DNA of 64,000 nucleotides. Origin: Colletotrichum lupini. Lineage: Eukaryota > Ascomycota > Sordariomycetes > Glomerellales > Glomerellaceae. Where the stretch lies: NCBI RefSeq assembly GCF_023278565.1, contig NC_064676.1:1116001-1180000 (forward strand). The letters run 5' to 3'. Shown here one piece after another: positions 45,329 to 57,856 of the stretch. Below the pieces are notes generated by a model. That model ran no database searches, was not told where the DNA came from, and saw only the letters and a list, made by a program, of their open reading frames with translations. The position numbers and the translations under genes are program-made. Every line of letters begins with the position of its first letter. Position 1 is the first letter of the stretch.

Positions 45329-47166
45329 ATGGAGTTCCTCGTCCGCTTCTCCCAGGCTCACGAGTCCTTTCGGCTCCCTGAGCTGCAGGCTCTCGCCGAT
45401 TTGGAGGGCATCGACATGAAGGTTGTGGAGTACAGCCTAGATGTGAGTCTTGGAATCTACCAGTTTTATATGGCATACATGACAACTTCATTTGTTTTCA
45501 CAATTATTCAACACGATTCGTGGCTCATGCACAATGAGAAATTACACACAACGTTGTAATCTGCATAAGCTCATCATATGTCATTTTGCTCATACTTTAC
45601 CCTCATCTCTCAACTCACCAGATATGGCGTCTCTCACCATAACCTGCCCCTGATGAGAGCCTCACCACCAACACCACAAGATCCCCAACCCAACACTCAT
45701 CTCTCACCTCACCTAACATCTCACAAACAAATGCTAACATCAACTAGTCCCCCTTCTGCATCATCACCCTCCCCTCAATCGACCTCGCCCCCCGCCTCGT
45801 AGCCCGCTCCCTCCTAACCCAATCCATTCACCTCCTCCTCGCCTCAGCCCCAACCCACGACGCCATCCACCCCATCCTCAAATCCCAACTCGCCTCCCCG
45901 TCACCAACAACCTTCGACTGGTCCGCCGTCGGCTCCTCAACCTTTAAATTCTCCCTAGACACATACCAATCCTCCCGCCCCCACGCCTCCTTCGTCTCCC
46001 TCATAAACGGATACAAATACCTCCCCCTCCACGGCGCAATCGACCTCAAGACCCCCGAGCTGCACCTCACAATCTTCGAAGACTGGGACCTCCGCGGCAC
46101 AGAGGGACCCAAACGCGTCCACCTGGCCCGCTTCCTCGCCACGGGAGCACGCTCCCTTTCCCTGAAATATGATCTAAAGAAACGGGGGTACATCAGTACC
46201 ACGTCAATGGACTCGGAGCTCGCGCTGGTGACAGCCAACCTCGCGCACGCGGCGCCCGGGAAGCTATTTTACGACCCGTTTGTCGGGACGGGGTCGTTCC
46301 CCGTTGCGTGTGCGCATTTTGGAGCGCTTGGGTTCGGGAGCGATATTGACGGGCGGGCGATTCGTGGGAGCGGAGGGGGGAAGAGCGTGAAGGGGAACTT
46401 TGCGCAATATGGGCTTTCGGAGCGTATTGGCGAGTTCTGGACGGCAGATTTGACCAACTCACCGGTGAGGAGGGCGAGGTGGCTTGATGGTATTGTGTGT
46501 GATCCGCCGTATGGTGTAAGAGAAGGGTTGAGGGTATTGGGGTGTCGCGATCCGGAGAAGACGCCGTGGGTTGTCGAGGCAGGAAAACAGCGGTATAAGT
46601 TGGTGACCCCTTTTCCTCAATTTGCCTTTTTTCATTCACCCTTTGCCGTCTTACCATGATGGACGAGGAATCAATAATGCTGACAACACCAGGTCGGGAG
46701 ACTTCATCGCCCCCAAGAAACCATACAGCTTCCTCGCCATGCTCGACGACATCCTCGAATTCGCCTCCGAGACCCTCGTTGACGGCGGCCGCCTCTCCTT
46801 CTGGATGCCAACCGCCAACGACGAGGACCAGGAGATCCCCACACCGCAACACCCACGCCTCGACATTGTCGTCACATGCGTACAACCGTTCAATAAATGT
46901 GAGTTGTTTTCCATCGTTAAATACCTGCCTACTCGAGCTCCATCCCTCCATCCATAGTCATCGTTCCCATCCCAGGCTACCACAGTCATGCTGACTCGCG
47001 AACAGGGTCCCGTCGACTCATCACATACCGGCGCATCCCCGACAACCAGGTAGACCCGGAAAGGCTGGCGGCCTACAAACGCACATTCGTAGCAGGAACA
47101 ACAGCAGATGAGTTGAACCCCTTCCGACGGGGTTACTTCACAAAGTTTGAAAAAGAAGAAGCCTGA
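45329..47166 (+). CDS. TRM11: tRNA (guanine-10-N2)-methyltransferase catalytic subunit Trm11
   Basis: Methylates G10 of tRNAs with partner Trm112 in the cytosol. Four exons: 45329-45442, 45748-46592, 46693-46898, 47006-47166; 441 aa. The N-terminus MEFLVRFSQAHESFRLPELQ and the SPFCIITLPS block form the THUMP-like RNA-binding part. The methyltransferase has DPFVGTGSFPVACAHFGA (SAM motif I, about 214) and the catalytic DPPYGVREGLRVLG (about 290), then DFIAPKKPYSFLAMLDDIL and the C-terminal RRLITYRRIPD. The first intron is long (305 bp) with a perfect GCTAAC branch site; the others are 100 and 107 bp. It converges with Gid4. Confidence 0.93.
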
Positions 47167-47570
47167 TAGAAGAAGAAGAAACCGAGAGAAAAAAGACATG
47201 TACAGCAAATACCCAGCCTCCTTCTTTGATGATGCCATGACCGTTTGCCCGATAAGAAATAATAATGATAATACCATGCGTTTCTCTTTCTTCTGTACGT
47301 GTCGTAATCCCCCCCCTCCCTTAAATCGCTTGGCCTTGGAATATGTCCATCCTCATACCCAAGGCGTACCATGGCATCGTCATTTGATATCATTTGCACA
47401 AAAAAAAAAGACAACACGAATAAGACATGCGTGCGTCCAGCCAGACATACTCCCGCAGTCTGCAGGCGCTCGCGCACGCACACACCGAATAGAGTCGGGC
47501 GTCGCGCTCGTGCCTCCTGCACCCTTTCCCACCTCCCTCTTCCCTTCTTTCCTTGATCTGGTGTCTGATC
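47167..47570. other. Convergent spacer Trm11 / Gid4
   Basis: About 400 bp of 3' flanks, with A runs near 47400. No gene seen. Confidence 0.45.
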
Positions 47571-48895
47571 TCATCTGAATTCCATGGCGCCGAAGCAGCC
47601 CCTATCCTCCACGTGCTTGAGCTCAAGCTGCTGAAACCTGGCAAAAATTGTTAGCTAAACAACTAAATCAAAAAAGGTTGTGGGAGGGCATTGTCGGCAC
47701 GTACTTTTCGCTTTTCGAGTGAAAGTAGATTCCACTCACTTCACCCTTGACCTGGTTGAAGCAGATATAGTAGAAGCCCTCAAAGCTGGCTCCGGAAATC
47801 GTGCGTACGCGGTGGTCAGGGACGAGGAAATGCTCCTTCCAACGCATGAAAATGTTTTCCCTTTGCGCAACATCACGGATCACCACCGGGCCCTTGCGCG
47901 CCTGCTTCTGGAGAGGGCGGAAGGCGTTGAACTTGCCCCAATGGCTGAGATCGATCTTGTCCGTGGCGCCCCAGCTCTCGTGGCCGGTGATGAAGCTGTA
48001 TTTGGTGCCAATGATTTCGCCCTCAAAGTATGTCGTCAATGTGGGGTGGTCCTCGGTGAGGCCTGCAGACACAGAGTTTAGCAACGGGTTACACGATGAG
48101 CGGGGAAGCTAGTTGTTTCGTACCTTGGATTCGCAGGTAGCCGCATAAAAACGACTCCCGAAGATCGACGTGCTTGATTTCGACCTGCACATCATATACC
48201 TGCCGCTCAGATTGTTGCGTTCCGTGGAACTTGCTCCCTGGGCGAAGATATGAAGATGCCGTGGATGGAATAATCTGCCGATGCGTTTTGTTAGTCACTG
48301 GCGCGCTAGGCTGCATCGTTTGGGCACGTACCCGCATGTTGGAAAAGTCAGAACCCATGGACGGCGCCATGAGCTCCTCTTCCCACACATCGTCGACATC
48401 AAGTTCCATGCCCTTGCTGTCTTCGTGTTGGACCGAAGTCGGCGATAGCCTGGGATTGTGCCGCCTCGCGCCATCTGGCCGCGACGTCCTTTGTCTGTTA
48501 CCGGCCATGTGCGCCTCTTCGTCAGACTCGGCATGCTTGAAAGACTCCATATCGGCCGCCGGTGACGAGTTGGCGGTGTCGCCCGACTGCGGCCTCGGCG
48601 ACATGGTAGTGGATCTTGAGGATGAGACGGCAGATGTGGGCTCGTCGTCGAGTATGACCTCTGTGCTCATGCCCTCGGCTTGTGGCATTGGAGCGCTGAC
48701 GGGGGCGGGTGACGAGTCGTCGTCCATGGGGTCGTCGTGATGGGGATCCATCTGGGGAGGGGCCTGATTTGCATCGGTGGGCGGCCGCCAGCTGCGTTGT
48801 GGGGATCTTGAGCTGCTATCTTCAGGACATGTCGAGAAGCTGTGTGATCGGGGCGAATGAGGATCGGGAGGAGGGTTGGAGGATGGAGTTGGCAT
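47571..48895 (-). CDS. GID4: Gid4/Vid24 substrate receptor of the GID ubiquitin ligase
   Basis: Recognises N-terminal-proline degrons, for example of gluconeogenic enzymes, for GID/CTLH-mediated ubiquitylation. Four exons: 48895-48332, 48274-48124, 48062-47705, 47637-47571 (379 aa). The N-terminal 190 residues are Pro/Ser/Asp-rich and disordered, typical of filamentous fungi. The Vid24 beta-barrel runs from about 195: SSYLRPGSKFHGTQQSERQ, VQVEIKHVDLRESFLCGYLR, then LTEDHPTLTTYFEGEIIGTK, then HWGKFNAFRP, FMRWKEHFLVPDH, SFEGFYYICF and the closing helix FQQLELKHVEDRG. The first intron (48275-48331, 57 nt) is a multiple of three without stop, so retention would insert 19 residues just before the barrel. 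Confidence 0.93.
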
Positions 48896-49894
48896 GTTGG
48901 GCGTCGAAGTCGGGGTCGTGTGTCGTCGTCGAGGACGGCGGTGGATGTCGAAGTCGGGCGATGGGGTCGGTCGCGTCGACGGGGAACGGGTGCGGGTTTA
49001 CCGCCGGCAGGGGGTCGAGGGCTCCGCAATGATGGCAGCAGGGGGAGCGACGGCGCTGCTGTAGAGTTGGCGATGTCGGTGACGGGCGGGAGAGGGTGCG
49101 ATGTCGGTAATGGATGGTAGCTCGCCGCGAAATTTTGCGGTCGCGGGCTCGAAAGTCGAGATAAACTCAACTCGGTCGACGGGATGCGAGGAGGAGTAGA
49201 GTTGGGCCAGGCCACTTGTAGCAATGGGTGACTATGGGGCCGAGTAAGTCACAGGCCTGCCAAGCGGAAGAAAGCGGTCGGGGGCAGCGAGAATGGTATT
49301 GGTCGAGAGAGAACACCACCCCAGAAGTCGACGAGGTACAACTTTGTAGGTAGCCGCGGAGTCGCAGGACGACGGCAAATGGGTGAGTGAGGATGATTGG
49401 AGTTACGGTTCGCAGAGGATAAGCTGAGTGGTCGCAAAGCACGTCGCGGATGACGAAGCTTTTCTGGCTTTGAGGGGAATATCAAATGCAAAGTAGAAGC
49501 AACGGACGGATGACTGATGATGTGACGAAGACAAGGCGAGTCTGGGTCGTAGTATAGCAGAGGTGGGCGAGAGAGAGATATGGGAGGGTTGTCCACAGCA
49601 ATACAGTGGCTGTATCCGTATGGACTGAAGAACCGGGCCAACAGGAATTGTAGCCAGCAACAAGCAACAGGAGACAGCGACAGCGACGGGTAGAACTCAA
49701 GGCAAGGTAGAATAAGGTGGTGACTGGATGCAGCCAGCAGGACGGGAGGACGATGAAGTGACCAAGGCACGGGAAATGGGACGGGGGGGTGACTATTAGG
49801 ATGCGGGATTGGAGGAGGGAAGGCGTGGAAGGCGTGGTAAGGTTACCGTGGGTACAACGGGCATGTACTCCGGTAGCTTCAAGCCTTTTTCACT

Positions 49895-49930
49895 GAGAGT
49901 GCGAGTGAGAGTGAGAGTGAGAGTGAGAGG
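49895..49930 (+). repeat. GAGTGA microsatellite
   Basis: Repeated GAGTGA units (GAGTGAGAGTGAGAGTGAG) preceded by one variant GAGTGC copy, about 1 kb upstream of the Gid4 start codon. Confidence 0.8.
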
Positions 49931-51085
49931 GCGTGGCATGAGAGAGAATTGGGGGTGAGTCGTGACCGGGGAGGCACTGGGACGGACGGGGGACCCGCGG
50001 AGGAGACGAGGGATGGGACGGGATGACCTGTACGGAGTACCCAGTAGGTGACTGAAGTGAGCGATGATGCTGGCCGAGGTCTTTTACTTTGCTCGATTGT
50101 TCATACAAGGTAGCTTTTGCAGAGTTTACTGGAGAATTGTTCATAGGTATGCAGACTGTACAGAGTGAAAGTTGTGAGATGAGTACAATGTCTCGACTGA
50201 ACCCATCACACACCACCAGTCAATTGCATTGCATTTTATCTGTAGACAATCTGATAACACATGAATTGGGTGTGAGCGACCAAAGGGGGTGAGATGAAAT
50301 GCGGGAGAATGAGGGCGGGCAGGTGCTGCAGTCAATGCATTGCAGCCGATGACGCCTGTGTCCCCGCCTTCTGTTCGCGGCCTGAATGCGCATTGCTCAC
50401 TCGTCCAGCTACCATGGCTATACATAAGAGAGAGTGCCCCAATTACCTCAGTTAATCAGCTAAGAGAAGTGGAAGAAAAAGAAGGGACGTGTGAGACGCG
50501 GGGACACCTCAATCTGCGTCGTTTACCGCTAGCCACGTTGGAAGGGTCTTCCCGGCCTGTGCCATTTTCTGCGCTGTCAAGCCCTGCGCCGCCCTCATTT
50601 TCCTTCTCTCCGCTACGCCGCCGCTGTAGAGTGAAGCTTGTCGGCTGTCCCTCTCTCTCTCTCCCTCGCACGCACTAACTAACAAGTTGTCACTGCCACG
50701 CCACGGAGCTACGGTAATCGTGGGTAGCTTAGCGTGGAAGGCGTGGTTTATCTCCAACTGTCATAGCCGTCACTCCTACGAACCGACTTCCTGTCGCTTC
50801 TGGCGTCCCACGCGTTGGCTCATGGCGTACGCTAACAAAAACTTTGGTCCCTTAGCGGGCTGGCGAGTAACTGGCTGGCAGCTAAATGGCCATTCGCTCG
50901 GTGGCTCGTGTTAGACGAACTGCTGGGCTGCAAGCGTCGCAAAAGGAAGGCACTTAACCACTTTACTCACGTTGACAGCGACCACAGGCGCGGTTGGCGG
51001 ATGTACAGCGTCCCTTTTATCCTTTTCTAGCAACTTATGTCATACCTATAATTCGTCAACAGCCGTACATCCCTACTTCCAGAGT

Positions 51086-51136
51086 ACTCACTGGCACTCA
51101 CTCACTCATTCACTCATCCAGGGTACTCACTCACAT
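51086..51136 (+). repeat. CACT-rich simple repeat
   Basis: Imperfect CACT/CATT tetranucleotide run (ACTCACTCACTCATTCACTC) in the long spacer. Confidence 0.6.
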
Positions 51137-53327
51137 CCATAACCCACACATACCTCCCATAACGTCCCGAACACGACAATGGCACGCGACAGCAACGCGA
51201 TACAGCCCTGTAGTCTTGCGCTATATGCCCTGAAGGATTCACCAAGCTGCCACTGCTGCCACTGCTGCTCCTCAAGTCTCCCCTTTGGATACCTCTCAAA
51301 CATAAACACCCCATGAGTTGAACTTTTAGGGGTCAAGGCTCACTCATCGGGCTTGCGGACTTTACTCTGCGCCCGCTCTCCAGCAAGTACTTTCCAAGGG
51401 CACAGCACCAAGAGCCTCAGATGGCGGGGGACGGAGGCTTCGGCAGGGCGCTGAAATCCAAAGAGTTGGAGAAAACGGGCACAGACTGGGGTCAAACTCT
51501 GTGCTCTTGCAGCCTCTTTCCTGCACTCCAAGCCCTCAGACACTGTCAAAGCACTCTCACTCTCCGTCATCCATCCCACTTGCTGTGTACACGCCATATT
51601 CTCATTCTGTGTATCTCCCCTTAGGTTGGCGTTGGACGCGCATAGGTACCCCTCGCAGGAACTGCTCCTACAAAATACGATGTGCTCATTAACTAATTAG
51701 CTTCAAGAGAAGCCATGCTCTCAACTTGGGTTACAGACTGTCGTCTCGCCTCTTTAACTCTATGCCCCTCACTCTCACCGGGCCTTACACTCGGTGACTC
51801 AAGAGTTGAATCTCCAGATTTTCCAGACTGTCCAGAGACTAGAAGAAAGCTCACCTTACCCGCCCCATCTCCACAGTCTAAGCCTCAGCCTCATGTTGAA
51901 GAAAGGGCTGTGCCAATTGACACTCACCCTATTCATATATCCCTAACCTTACTACAGTATCAGGCCAAAGTTTAACCCCCTTGTCAGGTATCTTCGCCCA
52001 TGCTTCTCGAGATTACATCAGCAGTATTACTTTCGAGATTCTTGTGCACGTCGAACAAAATTTTGGCCATTGAGAGTCACTGCTCTACCCTGGTCAGACC
52101 CACACTACCTGGTAGGGAGTTTAAACATACCCCTAAGGACCAAGTACACTTTCAGTATTCGGTCATAACGTCCGACCCAGCAGCTCCCTGTCACCACCCG
52201 TGATTCCCTTTTGGGACTCGCGTTCTTCATTGCACTGTTGATACTGTCTGTGAGTACGGGTTCTCCCAGTCTCACCTTACATCGGTGAACTCACCTTCCT
52301 CCCGTGCCTTTGTAATACTTCACCCCTTCTTAGGTGAAGAGCTTGGGTCAGCTTTCGCGTTTGGTATGCTTAATGGCGTGTGTCTCTAGTTGCAAACAAG
52401 TAGCCATCATACACATTCATCGCATAAAAGACAATCTTGGATCGGCGTCGCCGTTCAACGCCGCATCATCGAATTTTACACCCTCCTTCCATGCTCCCTC
52501 TTTTGGCGCGATCCTAACCCCAGGTACCGGCTTCTTCCCGTCACGCCTCAACGGCCCTTTACCCTGCTGGGCTCTGTCCATCATTCAGTATGGTTGGCCC
52601 GAGGAAAGACACGACTGTTGGTCCCAGCTCGAGGTGCTCTGTAACATGCCTTTGTCTGGTATAAATGCGCCGTTGTGAAAAGACTGACTCGAACTGTTGG
52701 CATCGTCTGCGAACCGCACCACCTGCATCCCCGAACCAAGCGCGGCGTCCCATGAAGACAAAACTGACCGAACAATAAGTGTGCCATCCTTTTGACAGCG
52801 GGCCACATGCCACTTGGAAAATTAAACTCGTCTTCGTCTCTCAGTCGTGTTAACATCATCATCACTCAACCTCAAAATACCATCAGAATAGGGGGCGCGT
52901 GCGTGCATCAATAGTGAAAACCGTATCTCGTTATTTTCCCCTCACATCACATGACCAGTAGCCATGCAGTCTGGTCTGCCCGAGTCTGACCTCGTATGAG
53001 GGACGACCAACAGGGCTGTCTAATTTCCCGCCTGTCCGTTTGTCCGTTCGCCAGCTCATCGTCTGAGCTGAAGGGCCCAAGACCCCTCCTCCATGCACCC
53101 GACTTGCAGCATCATGCAGTTTTTTCTAGAAAAAAAAAAAGGTCGTTCCGCAGGTCACATGCGGGCTAATTCGTCATGGTACGTCCTCGTGGCCGGCTTG
53201 TAGCGTTCTGGCACGAGAGGAGGAGAACAGATGCGGGCCCAGTTCTCAGGGGTATCTCCAAGTATTTTGTCGTTTGACGCCTAAATTAGTCTGACGCATT
53301 CTTCAGCTTCTTCGATGTGTCCCCCTT

Positions 53328-54080
53328 CTAGATGGGCTTAATCTTAAAGTGCAGCGCGATCAAGCTGAACACCAGCGCCTTCAGGTCCTGCACCAGGTAG
53401 TAGAAGACGCGCAGGCCTTCAGGGTCGGCAGACTCTGTCACGTCAACCAGTGAGCCGATCTTGGCCGTCTGTTCGAAACACGTCAGTCAGCCCGAATCTC
53501 CAAGTCCAACAAAGTCGCTTTCAACCCACCTCAAAGGAGATGTGGTCGTTGCCCAGCCGAATCTCCAACTCCTGACGTCCGTCCTTGTTCTTTTGTGGCC
53601 ACTTTGAGTCATCTTCCCTTCACCCTGTATGTCAGCGTATCTCCGGGGATGGTTGATTTTGGGTATCCCACTTCAGAATCTCGCTCGTCTTGATGATGCG
53701 CTTGATCTCGTCGACAATGAGAGCGCTGACGCACACTAGATGTTGCCATTAGTGATGCTCGTTGAAGTATTAGGGGAAAGGCGCCGTACTCTCTTTGCGG
53801 ATCAGACTGTCATTTCGGTAGTTGGAGTTATTCGCATAACGCGCGACTGCGCTACGTCCATCGCCAACGACGCGGAAGTCGAACTCTGGTAGAAAGAACG
53901 TCAGAAGGTTGCTCGAAGAACCGGATAGTGGGGTTGGGATTCGGTGTTACCCAAGAACTCGTGTCCGAATCGCCCAGAGTGACCGGAGCTACATCTCAAT
54001 TAGCATTTATTCATAACACGGTGTAAAGCTCTGGCTACATACTAGTAGCGGAGGTAGAACTGATCGTTGGGGGCCGCCAT
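53328..54080 (-). CDS. Mago nashi, exon-junction complex core protein
   Basis: Forms a heterodimer with Y14 in the exon-junction complex (nucleus). Six short exons: 54080-54043, 53988-53951, 53885-53790, 53735-53672, 53617-53530, 53468-53328; five introns of 54-65 bp, 154 aa in total. Recognised by [20 protein letters not shown], then [67 protein letters not shown] and the end [19 protein letters not shown]. The motif order and length fit the family (about 146-155 aa). The fourth acceptor is GTGAAG and not the nearer CAG, since the CAG would give a stop. The high intron density for such a short gene is notable. It shares a 730-bp divergent spacer with Sec26. Confidence 0.94.
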
Positions 54081-54809
54081 TGTGACAACAGTGTTGGCGA
54101 CAATTGGCAATGTCGGTGAAATGTCACGGCTGGTGTCTTCGAGCTGCAAGGCTGGAGATGGGAATGCCAGGAAAAGCGGGATGGTCCCCATCGAGTCCAG
54201 CCTAGCCCGCGGTGCCTCGCCGGTAGGGTAGCGGGGTCCGATCCGACATGGTCCAAGCTTCCTCCAGTCGCCAATGGAGAGCTCTTGCCCGCCAAGGGAG
54301 GCTCTTATCAGTTAATCCGTTCCGTCTCCGTGTTTTGTGCAAGGCGGCAAGGGGTCAAGTCCCATTAAAACCTGAATCACGTGTGATTACCTAAGTAAGT
54401 GACACCTGTCCGGCGCTGGTGCCCAGGGACAGATATTCACGAAATGGAGGCCAGAGTGTGAGAGAGAGCCCAGGTACCGAGCCGTATGTCGGAACTTATT
54501 GCTTTCAACACAGCACAACAAGGCGACGCATGACTACCTAGGACTCGTGTGGAAGAGGACAGTCTCGCTGGATGGCCTAATGTTCGTCTTATTCCCCAAT
54601 CCCCTCAAGTTTGGTCACTTTGGGTTGTGAACTCGCAGCGATAGACAGCTTCCCTTAGCTAACACGTATTCCACCCCCGTCCCTAGACCGTCCAATCCCC
54701 ACCGCCCAGCTTCGATACATCCCACTCGAACACCCCGAACTCCCCCTTGAACACGTCCTCAACCACAGCGCCGGCACCTCGCCAGCAACATCACACCGCA
54801 CCCGCCACG
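54081..54809. other. Divergent promoter region Mago / Sec26
   Basis: About 730 bp between divergent housekeeping genes; no TATA box recognised. Confidence 0.45.
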
Positions 54810-57800
54810 ATGGCCTCCTTTCTGGAAAATGCGTACAGCTTGGTGCACCAGGACAATGCCGCCGACGTTCCCTCCCTCTCGGACCTGCGCACGCAGCTCG
54901 AGAAGGGCACCGACGAGAGCAAAGTCGAGACCATGAAGCGCATTCTCACGATCATGCTCAATGGCGATCCCATGCCCAACTTGCTCATGCACATCATCCG
55001 ATTCGTCATGCCCTCGAAGCACAAGGCTCTGAAGAAGCTATTGTACTTTTACTATGAGATTTGCCCCAAGCTCGACTCCAATGGCAAGCTGAAGCAAGAA
55101 ATGATCTTGGTCTGGTTCGTGGCTGGCTTGTTCGTTCCCTTCGCAGCTGCACCCCTGCTGACACTCTGGCCTTAGCAACGGTATCAGAAACGACTTGCAG
55201 CACCCCAACGAGTACATCCGGGGAAACACTCTTCGCTTCTTGTGCAAGCTTAGAGAAGCCGAGCTCATCGAGCCTCTCCTCTCATCCGCCAGACAATGTC
55301 TCGAGCACCGCCACGCCTATGTGCGCAAGAACGCCGTCTTTGCGGTTTCCTCCATCTACACACATTCCGCCAGCCTGATTCCCGATGCCTCAGAGCTCAT
55401 TGCCACATTCCTCGAATCCGAGAACGATCCCACATGCAAGCGCAACGCTTTTGCTGCGCTGGCCTCTATCGACCACGAGAAGGCACTGCTCTACCTGAGC
55501 ACGGTATTTGAGGGTATCCCGAACGCAGAAGAGCTATTGCAGCTTGTTGAGCTCGAGTTCATCCGCAAGGATGCCGTCCAGAACTCTCAGAACAAGGTAA
55601 CGAGAACCGAGAACGGACATTGCCTTGTCGCACATCTGACTTTGATTAGGCACGGTATCTCAGACTCATTTTCGACCTCCTCGAAGCCAACACCTCGACC
55701 GTCGTATACGAAGCCGCTTCCTCATTAACCGCCCTCACCAACAACCCCGTCGCCGTCAAGGCCGCGGCCGCCAAGTTCATCGAGCTCAGCATCAAGGAGG
55801 CCGATAACAATGTCAAGCTCATCGTGCTTGACCGGGTTGATCAACTGCGGAAAAAGAACGAGGGTATTCTGGACGACCTGGTTATGGAGATCCTCCGCGT
55901 TCTTTCCAGCCCCGATATTGATGTCAGACGCAAGGCTCTGGATATTGCTCTCGAGATGGTGTCAAGCAAGAATGTCGAGGAGGTTGTCCTGCTGCTTAAG
56001 AAGGAGCTCTCCAAGACTGTCGACCAGGAGTACGAGAAGAACACCGAGTACCGCCAGCTCCTCATCCACACCATCCACCAGTGCGCCATCAAGTTCTCAG
56101 AGGTTGCCGCTAGCGTCGTGGACCTGCTCATGGACTTCATCGCCGACTTCAATAACACTTCAGCCGTCGATGTCATCAACTTCGTCAAGGAGGTCGTGGA
56201 GAAGTTCCCCAAGCTGCGGAAGCCGATCGTCCAGAGGCTGGTTGCCACCCTCAGCGAGGTGCGTGCCGGAAAGGTGTACAGAGGTATCATGTGGATCATA
56301 GGAGAATACTCCCTGGAGGAGCGCGACATTCGGGATGCATGGAAGAGCATTCGTGCCAGCCTCGGCGAGATCCCGATTCTCGCTTCGGAACAACGACTTC
56401 TGGACGGCGATAGCGAAGAAGAGAACAAGGAGCAGGTCAACGGACACTCAAAGCCCGCAGCACCTACCGGCTCCCGCAAGGTTCTTGCCGACGGAACGTA
56501 CGCGACCGAGACCGCCCTTACCAGCCAGTCTGCTGTTGCTGCCAAGCTGGAGGCTGTCAAGGCTGCCCAGAAGCCTCCTCTGCGCCAGCTCATTCTCGAC
56601 GGCGATTACTACCTCGCAACCGTTCTCTCCGCCACCCTCGTCAAGTTGGTTATGCGCCACGCAGAGATCTCTGCCGAGTCAGCGCGCACCAATGCTCTCC
56701 GCGGTGAGGCCATGCTTATCATGATCTCCATCATCCGCGTCGGCCAGTCGCAATTTGTCAAGGCCCCCATTGATGAGGACTCGGTTGATCGCATCATGTC
56801 TTGCGTCCGCTCGCTTGCCGAGTTCGCCCAGAACAAGGAGCTCGAGACTGTATACCTCGACGACACCCGCAAGGCGTTCAGAGCGATGGTCCAGGCCGAG
56901 GAGAAGAAGAAGGCCGCCAAGGAGGCCGTTGAGAAGGCCAAGACGGCCATCCAGGTTGACGATGTCGTTCAGATCCGCCAGCTCTCGAAGAAGAATGCCA
57001 GCGATGGTCTGGACGAGACCGAGGTTGACCTGGAGCGCGCAACAGGTGGAGAGGCCACCGCTGAGGATCTCTCGTCTAAGCTCAGCCGTGTGGTGCAGCT
57101 TACCGGTTTCTCCGACCCTGTTTACGCCGAGGCCTACGTCAAGGTTCACCAGTTCGACATCGTTCTGGACGTCCTTCTGGTCAACCAGACGATGGAGACG
57201 CTGCAGAATCTCTCCGTCGAGTTTGCCACTCTCGGTGACTTGAAGGTCGTTGAGCGGCCGACGACACAAAACCTGGGACCTCATGACTTCCACAACGTGC
57301 AGTGCACAATCAAGGTGTCCTCTACGGACACTGGTGTCATCTTTGGCAACGTTGTCTACGACGGTGCTCACTCAACGGATACAAACGTCGTCATTCTCAA
57401 CGACCTTCATGTGGACATTATGGACTACATCCAGCCGGCAACATGTACCGAGACACAGTTCCGCACGATGTGGACCGAGTTTGAGTGGGAGAATAAGGTC
57501 AACATCAACTCCAAGGCCAAGTCTCTGCGCGATTTCCTCGAGCAGCTGATGGCGGCGACCAACATGAACTGCTTGACCCCCGAGGCCAGCATGAAGGGCG
57601 ACTGCCAGTTCCTGAGTGCCAACCTGTACGCTCGCAGTGTATTTGGTAAGTTTACTTTCCCTGGTTCATTGATATTCGCAGCATTTGCAAGCTAACACGA
57701 TTTCTAGGCGAGGATGCTCTGGCCAACTTGAGTATCGAGAAGGAAGGCGAAGACGGGCCGATTACTGGCTTCGTCAGAATAAGAAGCAGATCGCAGGGTC

Positions 57801-57856
57801 TGGCCCTGAGCTTGGGATCCCTCAAGGGTCTCAATAAGATTGGCTCAGCGGCATGA
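54810..57856 (+). CDS. SEC26: Coatomer subunit beta (beta-COP)
   Basis: COPI coat subunit for Golgi-to-ER transport. Four exons: 54810-55114, 55176-55596, 55650-57645, 57708-57856 (956 aa, the usual length). The N-terminal HEAT-repeat trunk starts [20 protein letters not shown] and contains [40 protein letters not shown] and [20 protein letters not shown] charged linker ([15 protein letters not shown]) leads to the C-terminal appendage: [59 protein letters not shown], and [15 protein letters not shown] at the end. The ATG at 54810 gives [15 protein letters not shown], the family start. All splice junctions restore conserved motifs. Confidence 0.97.

Larger units (their letters stand above)
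48896..53327. other. 4.4-kb spacer upstream of Gid4
   Basis: No supported gene on either strand; many short ORFs without domains. Between 48896 and 49930 the minus strand is pyrimidine-rich, as in a long 5' leader of Gid4. It holds the GAGTGA microsatellite (49895-49930), a GTACGGAGTAC motif (50030-50040) and a CACT-rich run (about 51086-51136). Confidence 0.45.
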
